Notes under the pieces: generated by a model
Seen by the model: the letters and a program-made list of their open reading frames with translations, nothing else
Database searches by the model: none
Told to the model about the DNA's origin: nothing
Assembly: GCA_016215155.1 (NCBI GenBank)
Contig: JACRLQ010000008.1
Span: 145,705 to 209,704, forward strand
DNA: 64,000 nt
From: Nitrospirota bacterium
GTDB taxonomy: Bacteria > Nitrospirota > Thermodesulfovibrionia > Thermodesulfovibrionales > UBA6898
Direction of reading: 5' to 3'
In this document: positions 49,400 to 59,104 of the stretch, in pieces
How positions within the stretch are numbered: position 1 is the first letter of the stretch
Layout: each line of letters opens with the position of its first letter
Translations under genes and position numbers: made by a program

Positions 49400-50386
49400 C
49401 TATTTTGCTTTTTCCTTTTTTGAGGGTAAAACAAATCTGGTTTCCCACTGTTTAATCCGTTCGTCAACAATTTTTTTGATATTGCTATCGGGCAATGAAA
49501 GTGTATTCCTTCTTAAGATGTCAGTACAAAAATCTTCGAGTTCAGCAAAACTAGCTCCCTCTAATCTTTTTGCAAGAACATTAAGGGAATGCCCAAGTTG
49601 GTTTTTCAAGCGCTTCTCAAACCTAATTAACCACTCTTCAACCTGAGATATACTCGGTTTGGGCAATAACATTTTCAGTTGAAATCTCCTCCATACGGCC
49701 CGGTCCAAAAGTTCAGGATGGTTACTTGCAGTTACTACCACTACATAGCTTGGCAATGTGTCAATTTGCATAAGAAGCGAGCTCACCACCCGTTTGATTT
49801 CGCCAGTTTCATGAACGTCACCTCTCTCTTTCCCTATTGCATCAAATTCATCAAAAAAGAGGACACAATTACGTGTTCGGGCGTATTCGAACAATTTTTT
49901 AAGTCGGGTAGCGGTTTCGCCTAAGTAACTTCCTATTATTCCTTCATATCTTACGACAAAGAATGGAACCATTAATTCTTGTGCAATAGCTTCAGCAAGA
50001 GATGTTTTCCCATTACCAGGCGGCCCAGCCAATAATATGCGATTTCTGGGTTCAAGATTATATGAATGTAATAATTCTCTCCTTTGGTGTTCCTCTATTA
50101 ACTCTTTGCATTCAGTCAGAACCATACCGGGCAGTATCAAATCCTGCAAAGAAATCTTAGGTTGAATATCAAACAGGAGATTCTGAACTTTTTCATCTAT
50201 GCCATTTGTGGTTAGCTGGTAAGATGATCCGTTTGACTTTATATTTCCAATCAAACGGTCTGCCAAAACATGATGTTGCTTGGCTCGTTCTTCGGCTGCC
50301 AGAGCTTCGACTGTTTTCTTAAATAAGGCGTGATCGCCGCTGCTTCCTGCTTTAACCAAATTTATCAATAAGTCTGCCCGTGCCAT
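49400..50386 (-). CDS. AAA ATPase of IetA type, partner of the subtilase
   Basis: 328 residues with a single AAA domain related to the FtsH/spastin-like group: Walker A GPPGNGKTS (residues about 121-129), pore-loop region YEGIIGSYLGETATRL, Walker B CVLFFDEFDAIGKE, sensor region VVVTASNHPELLD and RAVWRRF with Arg residues. The N-terminal helical part (residues 1-90) lacks a known domain. ATG 50386 (MARADLLINL) is preferred; an in-frame ATG 39 nt earlier lies in a region with no ribosome site. It probably unfolds or activates the adjacent protease, or gates its target recognition. Confidence 0.85.
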   Translation of the reverse strand: MARADLLINLVKAGSSGDHALFKKTVEALAAEERAKQHHVLADRLIGNIKSNGSSYQLTTNGIDEKVQNLLFDIQPKISLQDLILPGMVLTECKELIEEHQRRELLHSYNLEPRNRILLAGPPGNGKTSLAEAIAQELMVPFFVVRYEGIIGSYLGETATRLKKLFEYARTRNCVLFFDEFDAIGKERGDVHETGEIKRVVSSLLMQIDTLPSYVVVVTASNHPELLDRAVWRRFQLKMLLPKPSISQVEEWLIRFEKRLKNQLGHSLNVLAKRLEGASFAELEDFCTDILRRNTLSLPDSNIKKIVDERIKQWETRFVLPSKKEKAK

Positions 50387-51232
50387 TATGTTGATATCAT
50401 AAGAAAGAAATAGACACAAATGCAATAACCATTCGCCAGGCTATCCTCGTTTCCTATATAGTCAATAAAACTGTCACAAAGTGAAGGAAAATCACCACCG
50501 GAAGGTTCAGTTTCGCCTGTTGAAAGAGGTTCTGGGGAAAGTGAAATGAAAACAATAGGTGCTGTGAAGTCGCGGGTAGTGGGCTAGTTTGAAATGGAAG
50601 TAATATTTTTAACAGCAGATTGAATTAAGAATTGCGTCGGCTTGCACACGCTGGGCACCAACAGTTGGTATCAGTAAACTGTTTATGAACTAACCCATTG
50701 AAGTTCCTTAAGATTGGTCACACCCCATCTTGTTCCACGTCTTCGGAAATCACTGGATAAGGCCTGTAATGTTTTTTCATGGCATTTAAATAGAGTCTGT
50801 GTATAAAATAAGAAGTCGTCATCCTTGGCCTGCCCCTGGGATCCGGAACATCCTGAAAACAATGGATTCCCGCCTTCGCGGGAATGATGGAAAAAAACAA
50901 TAATGGCAGTTTATACACAGCCACTAAATAAAAAATGCAGCCGGGTGAATATTTCTATTCATCGAACCGCCGTGGCAGCTCTCCCAACCGCAGTTATAAT
51001 TTATCGTAAATGCGAGACAAAATCAAGGGGAAAGGTGTCATAAATAGATTTAATAGGTCTTTACTTGTCTAATAAAGAAATAATATTTTCAAGCACCCAC
51101 AAATGATCTGTAGCCCCTGCTTCAATACAGGGCGTAAATCTTAACATCTGATGAATAGGGCCAGTTGTTCAAAACCTTGGATTCAGCCCCTTCAAATTGA
51201 CTCGAATCTTCTATATTGGTTAATATTTCGGT
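50387..51232 (+). other. Gene-free stretch between defence pair and dnaE
   Basis: About 850 nt with no supported gene. It contains a MITE-like repeat (50784-50932) and otherwise AT-rich sequence without a convincing promoter or terminator. The ATPase promoter must lie in its left part, reading leftward. The 300 nt before dnaE show no ribosome site for dnaE. Confidence 0.6.
50784..50932 (+). mobile_element. MITE-like non-autonomous element
   Basis: Imperfect terminal inverted repeats of about 24 bp: 50784-50807 ends TCTGTGTATAAA and 50910-50932 begins TTTATACACAGCCAC, facing each other. The 149-bp unit has no ORF and carries an internal hairpin ATTCCCGC-CTTC-GCGGGAAT (50866-50885), a REP-like palindrome common in bacterial genomes. 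No transposase gene is nearby. The parent insertion sequence cannot be named by eye. Confidence 0.6.
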
Positions 51233-54200
51233 ATGCATTTACACTCGGATTACGTCTCCCTCCACCTCCATACAGAATACAGTCTCTTAGACGGGGCGAT
51301 CAGGATAAAAGAGCTCGTCGGGCGGGCGAAGGAGTTCAGGATGCCGGCCCTCGCGATGACCGACCACGGCAACCTGTTCGGAGCCGTAGAATTTTATAAG
51401 CAGGTAACCAAGGCCGGGATAAAGCCGATAATCGGCTGCGAGGTCTATGTGGCGCCGGGAAGCAGGCTCGACCGGGGCGGCAGCGAAAACGACGAACAGC
51501 ACTCCTTTCATCTGATTCTCCTTGCAAGGGACAACGCCGGGTACCGGAACCTCGTCACCCTGGTCACGAAGGCGTATCTTGAGGGTTTTTATTATAAGCC
51601 CCGGATAGACATGGCCCTGCTTGAACAGTATAGCGGCGGCCTGATCGGCCTTTCGGCCTGTCTGAAGGGCGAGATCCCTTATTGTCTTCGGAAAGGTCTT
51701 ATCGACAGGGCGCGGGAGAGGGCCCTCCAGTTTAAACATATCCTCGGGCCTGAAAACTTCTATTTCGAGATACAGGAAAACGGCCTCCCGGAACAAAAAG
51801 AGGTAAATAAAAAAATTATCGAGCTGGCAGGCGAGCTCCACATAGGGCTTGTCGCGACGAATGACTGTCACTACCTGAAAAAAGAGGACGCCAAGGCCCA
51901 TGACGTGCTCCTTTGCATACAGACGGCGAAGACCCTTAAGGACGCGAACCGGATGAAACTCAGTTCTGACGAGTTTTATTTCAAGTCTCCTGAGGAGATG
52001 AAAGAGGCCTTCAGGGAGGTACCCGAGGCGATCTCAAATACAATAGCAATAGCAGAGAGATGCAACGTGGAATTCAAACTGGGGGAGAGCCTTCTGCCGC
52101 GGTTTAAAGTAGAAAGCGGGGAGACCCCGGATGAGTTTCTTCATAATCTGGCTGTTTCCGGTCTTAAGGAGAGGTTCAAGGGAAAGGAAGTCCCCCAGGT
52201 CTATAGCGACAGGCTCGATCATGAACTTTCCGTCATCAGCAAAATGGGGTATGCCTCGTACTTCCTCATCGTCTGGGACTTTATAAGCTATGCCAGGAAG
52301 AAGGACATACCTGTGGGGCCGGGTCGAGGCTCTGCCGCGGGCAGCCTTGTCTCATACTCCGTAGGGATAACCGAGATAGACCCCCTCCAGTACAATTTGC
52401 TGTTTGAGAGGTTTCTGAATCCCGAAAGAATCAGCATGCCTGATATAGACGTGGACTTCTGCCAGGACAGGAGGGGCGAGGTCATCCAGTATGTCTCTGA
52501 AAGATATGGAAGGGACCATGTCGCGCAGATTATAACCTTCGGCACGATGGCGGCCAAGGCGGCGATCAGGGACGTAGGCCGCGCCATGGATATTCCCTAT
52601 GCCGAGGTGGACCGCATCGCGAAGCTTGTTCCGACTACGCTTAAAATAACGATAGAGCATGCCCTGAGGGACGAGCCCCAGCTCAGAGACCTCTACGACT
52701 CAGATCCACAGGTCAAGGAGCTGCTCGATATCGCGATGAGGCTTGAGGGCCTCAACAGGCACGCCTCGACGCATGCCGCCGGGATCGTCATATCTCCCGT
52801 GCCGCTCACTGAATACACCCCGCTTTACAAGAGCCCCTCCGACGAAAGCATAGTCACGCAGTTTGACATGGGTTCCGTCGAGGGGATGGGGCTTCTGAAA
52901 TTTGACTTCCTCGGGCTCAAGACCCTGACGGTAATACAAAAGACGCTTCAGTTGTTGAAGCTGGGCGGCAGGGAGATAACGCTGAATGACATTCCGCTCG
53001 ACGATAAAGAGACGTACGACCTCCTCAGCTCGGGGCATACCACGGGGGTCTTCCAGCTCGAAAGCGCGGGCATGAGGGACATCCTGGTCAAGATGACACC
53101 CAACCGGTTTGAGGACCTTATAGCCCTCGTGGCCCTGTACAGGCCCGGTCCGATAGGCAGCGGGATGATAGACGATTTCATAAAAAGGAAAAAGGGGAAG
53201 GTGGCGGTCAAATATGACCTGCCCCAGCTGAAGGAAATCCTTGATGAGACGTACGGGGTCATCCTGTATCAGGAACAGGTCATGCGCATCGCCAACAAGC
53301 TCGCGAACTTTTCCCTTGGGCAGGCGGACATACTCAGAAAGGCGATGGGCAAGAAGAACGCCGAGGTCATGTCGAAGCAGAAGGAGCACTTCGTGGGCGG
53401 CGCCGTAAAAAACGGGATATCGGAAAAGAAGGCCGAAAAGATTTTTGATCTGATCGCCATGTTCGCGGAGTACGGGTTCAATAAATCACATTCGGCGGCC
53501 TATGCCTACGTCTCCTTCCAGACCGCCTATCTGAAGACGCATTACCCGGTCGAGTTCATGGCGGCGACCTTAAGCGCCGACATGAACGATACCGACAAGA
53601 TCGTGAAGTCGATAAACGAATGCCGCAAGATGAAGATAGGGATACTCCCGCCGGACATAAATATGTCCGACAAGGAATTTAAGGTCGTGGACAATGTCAT
53701 CAGGTTCGGGCTGGCGGCCGTCAAGGGTGTCGGCGAGGCCGCGATCGAATCGATCATAGAGGTCAGAAATGAGGGCGGTCCCTTTAAATCAATATCCGAC
53801 TTTGTCTCCAGGGTGGACACCCGCAAGGTCAACAAAAAGGTCCTCGAAGGGCTTGTGAAGGCGGGCGCCTTTGATTCCTTCGGAATAACCAGGGCCTCGG
53901 CGATCAACACCGTCACGGATATACTAAACGGCGGCGAAAGGCTCAAGAACTCGGGGCAACAGAGCATCTTCGGCGATGAAATACCCGAACCGGCAACGGC
54001 CGCGTTCGATGAGTGGGACGAGATGGAACTCCTCCGGAACGAGAAAGAGGCGCTCGGGTTTTATATCACGGGCCATCCCCTGACGAAATACAGCAGGGTC
54101 CTCGAAAAAATGAGGGCAAAAAGGACTGTAGACCTTGAGGCGTCGCCTGACAAAGAGGAGGTCGTTATCGGAGGGGTCCTGAGGACGATTAAGAAAAAGA

Positions 54201-54646
54201 ATGTGAAATCGACCGGTGACCTTATGGCCTATATCACGCTCGAGGACGACGAAGGCAGCATCGAGGTGATCGTCTTTTCAGAGTTATACAAGAGTGTAAA
54301 TATGCTTTTGAAAAAAGACGCGATAGTCCTGGTCAAAGGGAGCATAGACAGGGACGAAAAGGGCGCGCGCCTGAGGGCACGGGAGATCGCAACGCTCGAA
54401 CAAAACGGGATTGACGGATATAAACGGATGGAGATATCCTTCGGCGCGCCGGGCTCTTCGGGAGAGAGGCTGAGGGAGATCAGGTCGCTTGTGGGCCAAT
54501 ACCCCGGCAGCTGCAAGCTTTATCTGAGGATAAGACTTAACGGCGCCCAGACGGTTATCGCAACGGACGTCGGCCTTAAACCCGACAGGACGCTGATCAC
54601 CTCAATAGAAAACCTGGTCGGACGCGGATCGGTGACGTTTACATGA
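51233..54646 (+). CDS. dnaE: DNA polymerase III alpha subunit
   Basis: Main replicative polymerase, 1,137 residues, DnaE1 type. The PHP domain opens [21 protein letters not shown]. The catalytic palm contains the three acidic residues in [13 protein letters not shown] (two) and the DFLGLKTL segment. [15 protein letters not shown] and the finger motif [19 protein letters not shown] are typical. A tandem HhH region and OB-fold ([20 protein letters not shown]) are at the C terminus. ATG 51233 gives the expected N terminus but has no clear ribosome site. The last 4 nt overlap accA (ATGA). Confidence 0.96.
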   Translation: MHLHSDYVSLHLHTEYSLLDGAIRIKELVGRAKEFRMPALAMTDHGNLFGAVEFYKQVTKAGIKPIIGCEVYVAPGSRLDRGGSENDEQHSFHLILLARDNAGYRNLVTLVTKAYLEGFYYKPRIDMALLEQYSGGLIGLSACLKGEIPYCLRKGLIDRARERALQFKHILGPENFYFEIQENGLPEQKEVNKKIIELAGELHIGLVATNDCHYLKKEDAKAHDVLLCIQTAKTLKDANRMKLSSDEFYFKSPEEMKEAFREVPEAISNTIAIAERCNVEFKLGESLLPRFKVESGETPDEFLHNLAVSGLKERFKGKEVPQVYSDRLDHELSVISKMGYASYFLIVWDFISYARKKDIPVGPGRGSAAGSLVSYSVGITEIDPLQYNLLFERFLNPERISMPDIDVDFCQDRRGEVIQYVSERYGRDHVAQIITFGTMAAKAAIRDVGRAMDIPYAEVDRIAKLVPTTLKITIEHALRDEPQLRDLYDSDPQVKELLDIAMRLEGLNRHASTHAAGIVISPVPLTEYTPLYKSPSDESIVTQFDMGSVEGMGLLKFDFLGLKTLTVIQKTLQLLKLGGREITLNDIPLDDKETYDLLSSGHTTGVFQLESAGMRDILVKMTPNRFEDLIALVALYRPGPIGSGMIDDFIKRKKGKVAVKYDLPQLKEILDETYGVILYQEQVMRIANKLANFSLGQADILRKAMGKKNAEVMSKQKEHFVGGAVKNGISEKKAEKIFDLIAMFAEYGFNKSHSAAYAYVSFQTAYLKTHYPVEFMAATLSADMNDTDKIVKSINECRKMKIGILPPDINMSDKEFKVVDNVIRFGLAAVKGVGEAAIESIIEVRNEGGPFKSISDFVSRVDTRKVNKKVLEGLVKAGAFDSFGITRASAINTVTDILNGGERLKNSGQQSIFGDEIPEPATAAFDEWDEMELLRNEKEALGFYITGHPLTKYSRVLEKMRAKRTVDLEASPDKEEVVIGGVLRTIKKKNVKSTGDLMAYITLEDDEGSIEVIVFSELYKSVNMLLKKDAIVLVKGSIDRDEKGARLRAREIATLEQNGIDGYKRMEISFGAPGSSGERLREIRSLVGQYPGSCKLYLRIRLNGAQTVIATDVGLKPDRTLITSIENLVGRGSVTFT

Positions 54647-55626
54647 TAAAATATTATCTCGATTTTGAAAAGCCCATAGAAGACCTTGAACTGAAGATCG
54701 AGGAGATGAGGCGTATCTCGGACGGCAAAGACGTCAACCTTTCGGGCGAGGTCAGGAAACTGGAAAAGAAGGTCAGGGACCTCTGCACGGAGATATACTC
54801 GAACCTTACCCCCTGGCAGAAGACCATGCTCGCACGCCACCCTGACAGACCATACACGCTTGATTATATCTCCGTTATGGTAGAGGACTTCATGGAGCTC
54901 TTCGGGGACCGGCGTTATGCCGACGATAAGTCGATAGTGGGCGGAATAGGGAGGATCGGCGGCGAAAGCGTCGTGGTCATCGGGCACCAGAAAGGCCGCG
55001 GCACAAAGGAAAGAATAATGCGGAATTTCGGACAGCCCCATCCTGAAGGGTACAGGAAGGCCCTGAGGCTCATGAAACTCGCGGAGAAATGTAAAAAGCC
55101 CGTTATCACCTTTGTCGATACCCCCGGGGCCTACCCTGGTCTGGGCGCGGAGGAGAGGGGTCAGGCGGAGGCGATAGCCACCAACCTCCAGGAGATGTCC
55201 GCCCTGCGGACACCCATTGTTTCCATCGTAATTGGTGAGGGCGGAAGCGGCGGCGCTCTGGCCCTCAGTGTGTCGGACAGGCTTTTTATGCTGGAGCATT
55301 CGGTCTATTCCGTGATATCACCCGAGGGCTGCGCGGCGATACTTTTCAGAAAAAACGGCGACATTTCACAGGACGAGTATTCGAAGGCGGCCGAAGCGCT
55401 GAAACTTACCGCCCAGGACCTTTTGAATTACAGGATAATAGATGATATTATACCTGAGCCCACGGGCGGGGCCCACCGTGACATAAAGGAAACGGCCGAT
55501 AAAATTACGGAGAGGATCATGAGCTCCCTTTCCGAGCTTAAGATAAAGACCCCCTCGAAGCTCGTCGAGGACAGGTTCAAGAGGCTGAAAAAGATAGGCA
55601 GTCTTGCCAAAACAAATACTGATTAA
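54643..55626 (+). CDS. accA: Acetyl-CoA carboxylase carboxyltransferase subunit alpha
   Basis: Transfers CO2 from carboxybiotin to acetyl-CoA with AccD, the first step of fatty-acid synthesis. 327 residues, standard length. The N-terminal [19 protein letters not shown], the crotonase-like motif [21 protein letters not shown], the oxyanion segment [20 protein letters not shown] and the signature [15 protein letters not shown] are present. It is translationally coupled to dnaE by a 4-nt overlap, an association seen in several bacterial groups. A lipoprotein gene follows 16 nt later. Confidence 0.97.
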   Translation: MIKYYLDFEKPIEDLELKIEEMRRISDGKDVNLSGEVRKLEKKVRDLCTEIYSNLTPWQKTMLARHPDRPYTLDYISVMVEDFMELFGDRRYADDKSIVGGIGRIGGESVVVIGHQKGRGTKERIMRNFGQPHPEGYRKALRLMKLAEKCKKPVITFVDTPGAYPGLGAEERGQAEAIATNLQEMSALRTPIVSIVIGEGGSGGALALSVSDRLFMLEHSVYSVISPEGCAAILFRKNGDISQDEYSKAAEALKLTAQDLLNYRIIDDIIPEPTGGAHRDIKETADKITERIMSSLSELKIKTPSKLVEDRFKRLKKIGSLAKTNTD

Positions 55627-55642
55627 TGAGAGCGGAGGTCCA

Positions 55643-56182
55643 ATGAAAAAAATTATTTTAGTCACCACTGTCCTGCTGGCTTTTTTTGCCTGTTCGAACA
55701 AGGAGGAAAAGCCGCAGTATCAGTTCCCCGCGGGAGGCGGTCCGATTCAGGCCGGGCCTGTTCAGGGGGGCGACGACATAAAAATGCTTAAGGAGCTTCT
55801 GGCAAAAGACCCGAAGAACCTCAACGCCTGGATAACCCTTGGGAACAAGACGATGGACAGCGGCAGATATAACGAAGCGGTCGAGGCATACGGCAAGGCC
55901 CTTGAGATCGACCCCAAGAACGTGGATGTAAGGGTTGATTTCGGCACCTGTAACCGAAGCATCGGCAGACCGGATATCGCCGCGAAAGAATACAGAAAGG
56001 CCATTGAGATGAACCCCAATCACCTCAACGCGCATAAGAATCTGGCGGTGGTGCTGGCATATGACCTCAAGGACAGTGCCGGGGCGATAAAGGAGTTCGA
56101 AAAGGCCCTCCAGATAGCTCCGGGCGCGCCCGATGCCCCGCAGATAAAAATGGAGATAGAACGACTTAAGTCCGGGAAATGA
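55643..56182 (+). CDS. TPR-repeat lipoprotein
   Basis: 179 residues. The lipoprotein signal is MKKIILVTTVLLAFFACSNK, where the lipobox LAFFAC gives a lipidated Cys at residue 17. After a Gly/Gln/Pro linker there are about three TPR units (for example AWITLGNKTMDSGRYNEAVE and AYGKALEIDPKNVDVRVDFG). The protein is probably a scaffold at the inner face of the outer membrane, or anchored in the inner membrane. ATG 55643 is chosen because GCGGAGG lies upstream and the signal peptide begins there; a longer frame overlapping accA has no signal. Confidence 0.85.
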   Translation: MKKIILVTTVLLAFFACSNKEEKPQYQFPAGGGPIQAGPVQGGDDIKMLKELLAKDPKNLNAWITLGNKTMDSGRYNEAVEAYGKALEIDPKNVDVRVDFGTCNRSIGRPDIAAKEYRKAIEMNPNHLNAHKNLAVVLAYDLKDSAGAIKEFEKALQIAPGAPDAPQIKMEIERLKSGK

Positions 56183-56192
56183 TCAGCCCCGG

Positions 56193-57995
56193 ATGATCGA
56201 GAAACTGGCTGATGTCCCTGAGCGGCCGGGTGTATATATCTTCAGGGACGCCGACGGCAGGGTCCTGTATGTAGGGAAGGCGAAGGGGCTTAAGAGCCGG
56301 GTAAGAAGCTATTTCCAGAAGTCATCAGCCCTTGACGACAGGAAACAGGCGATGATGAGGGTTGTAAAAGACCTCGAGTTCACCGTAACAGGGAATGAAC
56401 TCGAGGCCTTTATTTTAGAGGCGACCCTTATAAAGCAGCTCAGACCCCGGTATAACATACTTCTTAGGGACGATAAAAGTTATCCCTACCTCAGGCTCTC
56501 GCTCAATGAAAAGTGGCCCCGCCTCGAGGTGGTCCGCCGGGTCAAAAGAGACGGCTCCAAATATTACGGTCCTTATGTGCCTGCCGGGGACATGTGGAAC
56601 CTCCTTTCTTTCATAAGGAGCAGCTTCAGAATCCCGACCTGCAACTATTCGCTGGACAAGCGGATGCGGCCCTGCATCCAGCATCAGATAAAAAGGTGCA
56701 TGGCCCCCTGCGATGGAGGCGTGGACCACGATGAATATATGGAGATCGTGCGTCAGATCCGGTTTATCCTTGAGGGCAGGGACAAAAAACTCCTCGATAG
56801 TCTGGAGCGGAAGATGTCGGGTTATTCCGATGAGATGAGGTTCGAAGAGGCCGCTTTGATGAGGGACAGGATCAGGGCGATAAAAAGGGTGTTTGAGACC
56901 CAGAAGATGGTAGCCCCTGAACTGGGCGATGCCGATGTTATCGGCCTCTTCCGTGAGGGCGGAAGGGCGGCCTTCAAGATGTTCTTTATCAGAAACGGGA
57001 TAATGACCGGGTACCGTCAGTTTGTCTTCAACAATCCGACCGGTGAGACGGACAAATACCTTATGAAGAACCTCATAGAGCAGTTTTATCAGAAAGAGAT
57101 AATCCCTCCTCCTTTGATTATCTGTTCTGTAACGCCTGAAGACTCGCCCATACTCTCTCAATGGCTTTCGGACAAAAAAGACGGGGCCGTGAAGATCACG
57201 GTCCCCGTTCGCGGCATTAAGAGAAAGTTGATCGGGATGGCCATAGATAATGCCGGTGTCTTCCTTAAGACACAGAAGGGTCAGGTCGATGACAGGACTG
57301 TCGACGACGGGTTGACCCGACTTCTCGGCCTGAGGGCCGCACCGTCCGATATCGGGGCCTTTGACATCTCGAACATCTCCGGAGCTGAGCCGGTCGGATC
57401 ATATGTGTACTGGGCTGACGGCGACTTCAGAAAAGACAACTACCGTCATATCAGGATGGATGCCGTGGCAGGCCCTGACGATTACGCTATGATGAAGGAG
57501 ATGGTAAAAAGGACATTCAGACAGTCCGAAGAGGGCAAAGAGGGCGCGGGCCGCGCCCTTTCCGTGCCTGACCTCCTGGTCATAGACGGAGGGAAGGGAC
57601 AGCTTGAGGCCGCCTGCAGGGCGCTCAGTGAATCAGGGATACACACAGCGGTCATAAGCATCGCAAAAGACCCGGACAGGGCTTTCATTCCGGGGCGCGC
57701 GGACCCTGTGAATCTCGGTGAAGGGGATGCTGCATCTCTGCTTCTAAGGAGGATCAGGGATGAGGCCCACCGCTTCGCGATAGGTTATCATAAAAAGCGG
57801 AGGGCGAAAAGAACTTTCGAGTCTCCCCTTGAGGCGGTCCCCGGCATCGGCAGAAACAGAAGGCTCCAGCTGCTCAGGCATTTCAGGAGCCTGGACGCCA
57901 TTCGGGGCGCCTCTATTGAGGAATTAGCGTCAGTTAAGGGCATCAATCATGCTCTTGCTGAGAAGATATCCGAACTGTTGAAAAAAAACAAATGA
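56193..57995 (+). CDS. uvrC: UvrABC nuclease subunit C
   Basis: Makes the dual incision in nucleotide excision repair with UvrB. 600 residues, normal length. The GIY-YIG domain is GVYIFRDADGRVLYVGKAKGL. The Cys-containing segment IQHQIKRCMAPCDGG follows, then the UVR domain (SDEMRFEEAALMRDRIRAIK), the RNase H-like C-terminal nuclease (FDISNISGAEPVGSYV and VIDGGKGQLEAA), and a final helix-hairpin-helix pair (LEAVPGIGRNRRLQLLRHF). It starts 11 nt after the lipoprotein and overlaps the PfkB kinase start by 4 nt. Confidence 0.97.
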   Translation: MIEKLADVPERPGVYIFRDADGRVLYVGKAKGLKSRVRSYFQKSSALDDRKQAMMRVVKDLEFTVTGNELEAFILEATLIKQLRPRYNILLRDDKSYPYLRLSLNEKWPRLEVVRRVKRDGSKYYGPYVPAGDMWNLLSFIRSSFRIPTCNYSLDKRMRPCIQHQIKRCMAPCDGGVDHDEYMEIVRQIRFILEGRDKKLLDSLERKMSGYSDEMRFEEAALMRDRIRAIKRVFETQKMVAPELGDADVIGLFREGGRAAFKMFFIRNGIMTGYRQFVFNNPTGETDKYLMKNLIEQFYQKEIIPPPLIICSVTPEDSPILSQWLSDKKDGAVKITVPVRGIKRKLIGMAIDNAGVFLKTQKGQVDDRTVDDGLTRLLGLRAAPSDIGAFDISNISGAEPVGSYVYWADGDFRKDNYRHIRMDAVAGPDDYAMMKEMVKRTFRQSEEGKEGAGRALSVPDLLVIDGGKGQLEAACRALSESGIHTAVISIAKDPDRAFIPGRADPVNLGEGDAASLLLRRIRDEAHRFAIGYHKKRRAKRTFESPLEAVPGIGRNRRLQLLRHFRSLDAIRGASIEELASVKGINHALAEKISELLKKNK

Positions 57996-58951
57996 AAGAT
58001 GAAGGTGCGAAGATGAAAAATATCTATATCTCGGGATCACTTGCCTATGACAGGATTATGGATTTCCCCGGCAGGTTCTCGGACCATATACTCCCTGACA
58101 AGATCCACATTTTGAATGTCTGTTTTACCGTAAACGGGATGGTCGAAAAATACGGCGGCACGGCCGGCAATATCGCCTATTCGCTGGGGCTCCTGAAGGA
58201 GGACCCCTGTGTCATAGCGTCCATAGGAAAAGACTATGAAAGATATTTCGACTGGCTGAAGGAAAACGGCATATCGTTTGAGCATATAAAGATCGTCCCC
58301 TCTGAATTTACGGCAGGGGCTTACATAACTACGGACCGGGCCGACAACCAGATCACAGGGTTTAACCCCGGGGCGATGAGGCATGAAACCGACTACGGGT
58401 TCGAGGGCGCGGACCCTCAAAAGGCGGTGGTGCTTATCGCGCCGGGTAACCTCGCTGACATGATGAATTACGCCCGGAAGTCCAGGGAAAAGGGGCTCAG
58501 GTATATCTGTGATCCGGGCCAGTCACTTACGCTCTGGGACGGCGCGGGCCTGAGGGAATGGATAGCAGGCTCCTTTATTCTCATCTCGAACGATTATGAG
58601 CTGGAGCTTATCATGAAGATGACCGGTCTGGATATCAAGGCCCTGTCGGGTATGACGGAACATCTCGTTACAACACTCGGGGAAAAGGGCTCGGTTATAA
58701 GAAGCAGGGGGGCTGAAACCTTCATTCCACCCGCAAAGGCGGGCGACGTGGTCGATCCTACCGGCGCCGGGGATGCCTATCGCGCGGGCCTTGTAAAGGG
58801 TCTGTCGCTTGGAATGGACATGGTTAATGCTGCAAAGATGGGGGCGGTTGCGGCGGTGTATGCGATAGAACACTACGGTACCCAGGAGCATCGTTATACG
58901 TATGAGGAGTTTATGGAGAGGTATAAGACAAATTTTGGGGCGTTCGCATAG
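57992..58951 (+). CDS. PfkB-family carbohydrate/nucleoside kinase
   Basis: 319 residues of the ribokinase (PfkB) family. The motif-1 area is EKYGGTAGNIAYSLGLL, and the C-terminal motif DVVDPTGAGDAYRAGLVKG contains the catalytic Asp. The closest family by layout is the bacterial adenosine/fructose kinase type. ATG 57992 overlaps the uvrC stop; an internal ATG at 58013 preceded by GAAGG gives a start MKNIYISGSLAYDRIMDFPG nearer the family norm, so the true start may be the latter. The substrate is uncertain. Confidence 0.85.
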   Translation: MKDEGAKMKNIYISGSLAYDRIMDFPGRFSDHILPDKIHILNVCFTVNGMVEKYGGTAGNIAYSLGLLKEDPCVIASIGKDYERYFDWLKENGISFEHIKIVPSEFTAGAYITTDRADNQITGFNPGAMRHETDYGFEGADPQKAVVLIAPGNLADMMNYARKSREKGLRYICDPGQSLTLWDGAGLREWIAGSFILISNDYELELIMKMTGLDIKALSGMTEHLVTTLGEKGSVIRSRGAETFIPPAKAGDVVDPTGAGDAYRAGLVKGLSLGMDMVNAAKMGAVAAVYAIEHYGTQEHRYTYEEFMERYKTNFGAFA

Positions 58952-59104
58952 AATACGTACTTAAAATCTATTAATCTTTCTTATTACCGTTATTAAAATA
59001 ATTTTTATAGTTTGGACTATAAATTTTATAATTTTTATGGTTTAATATCTTTGCTATCTTTTTTACCTATTTTAATCTGAATTTATTTAAGCAGGGGGAA
59101 AAAT

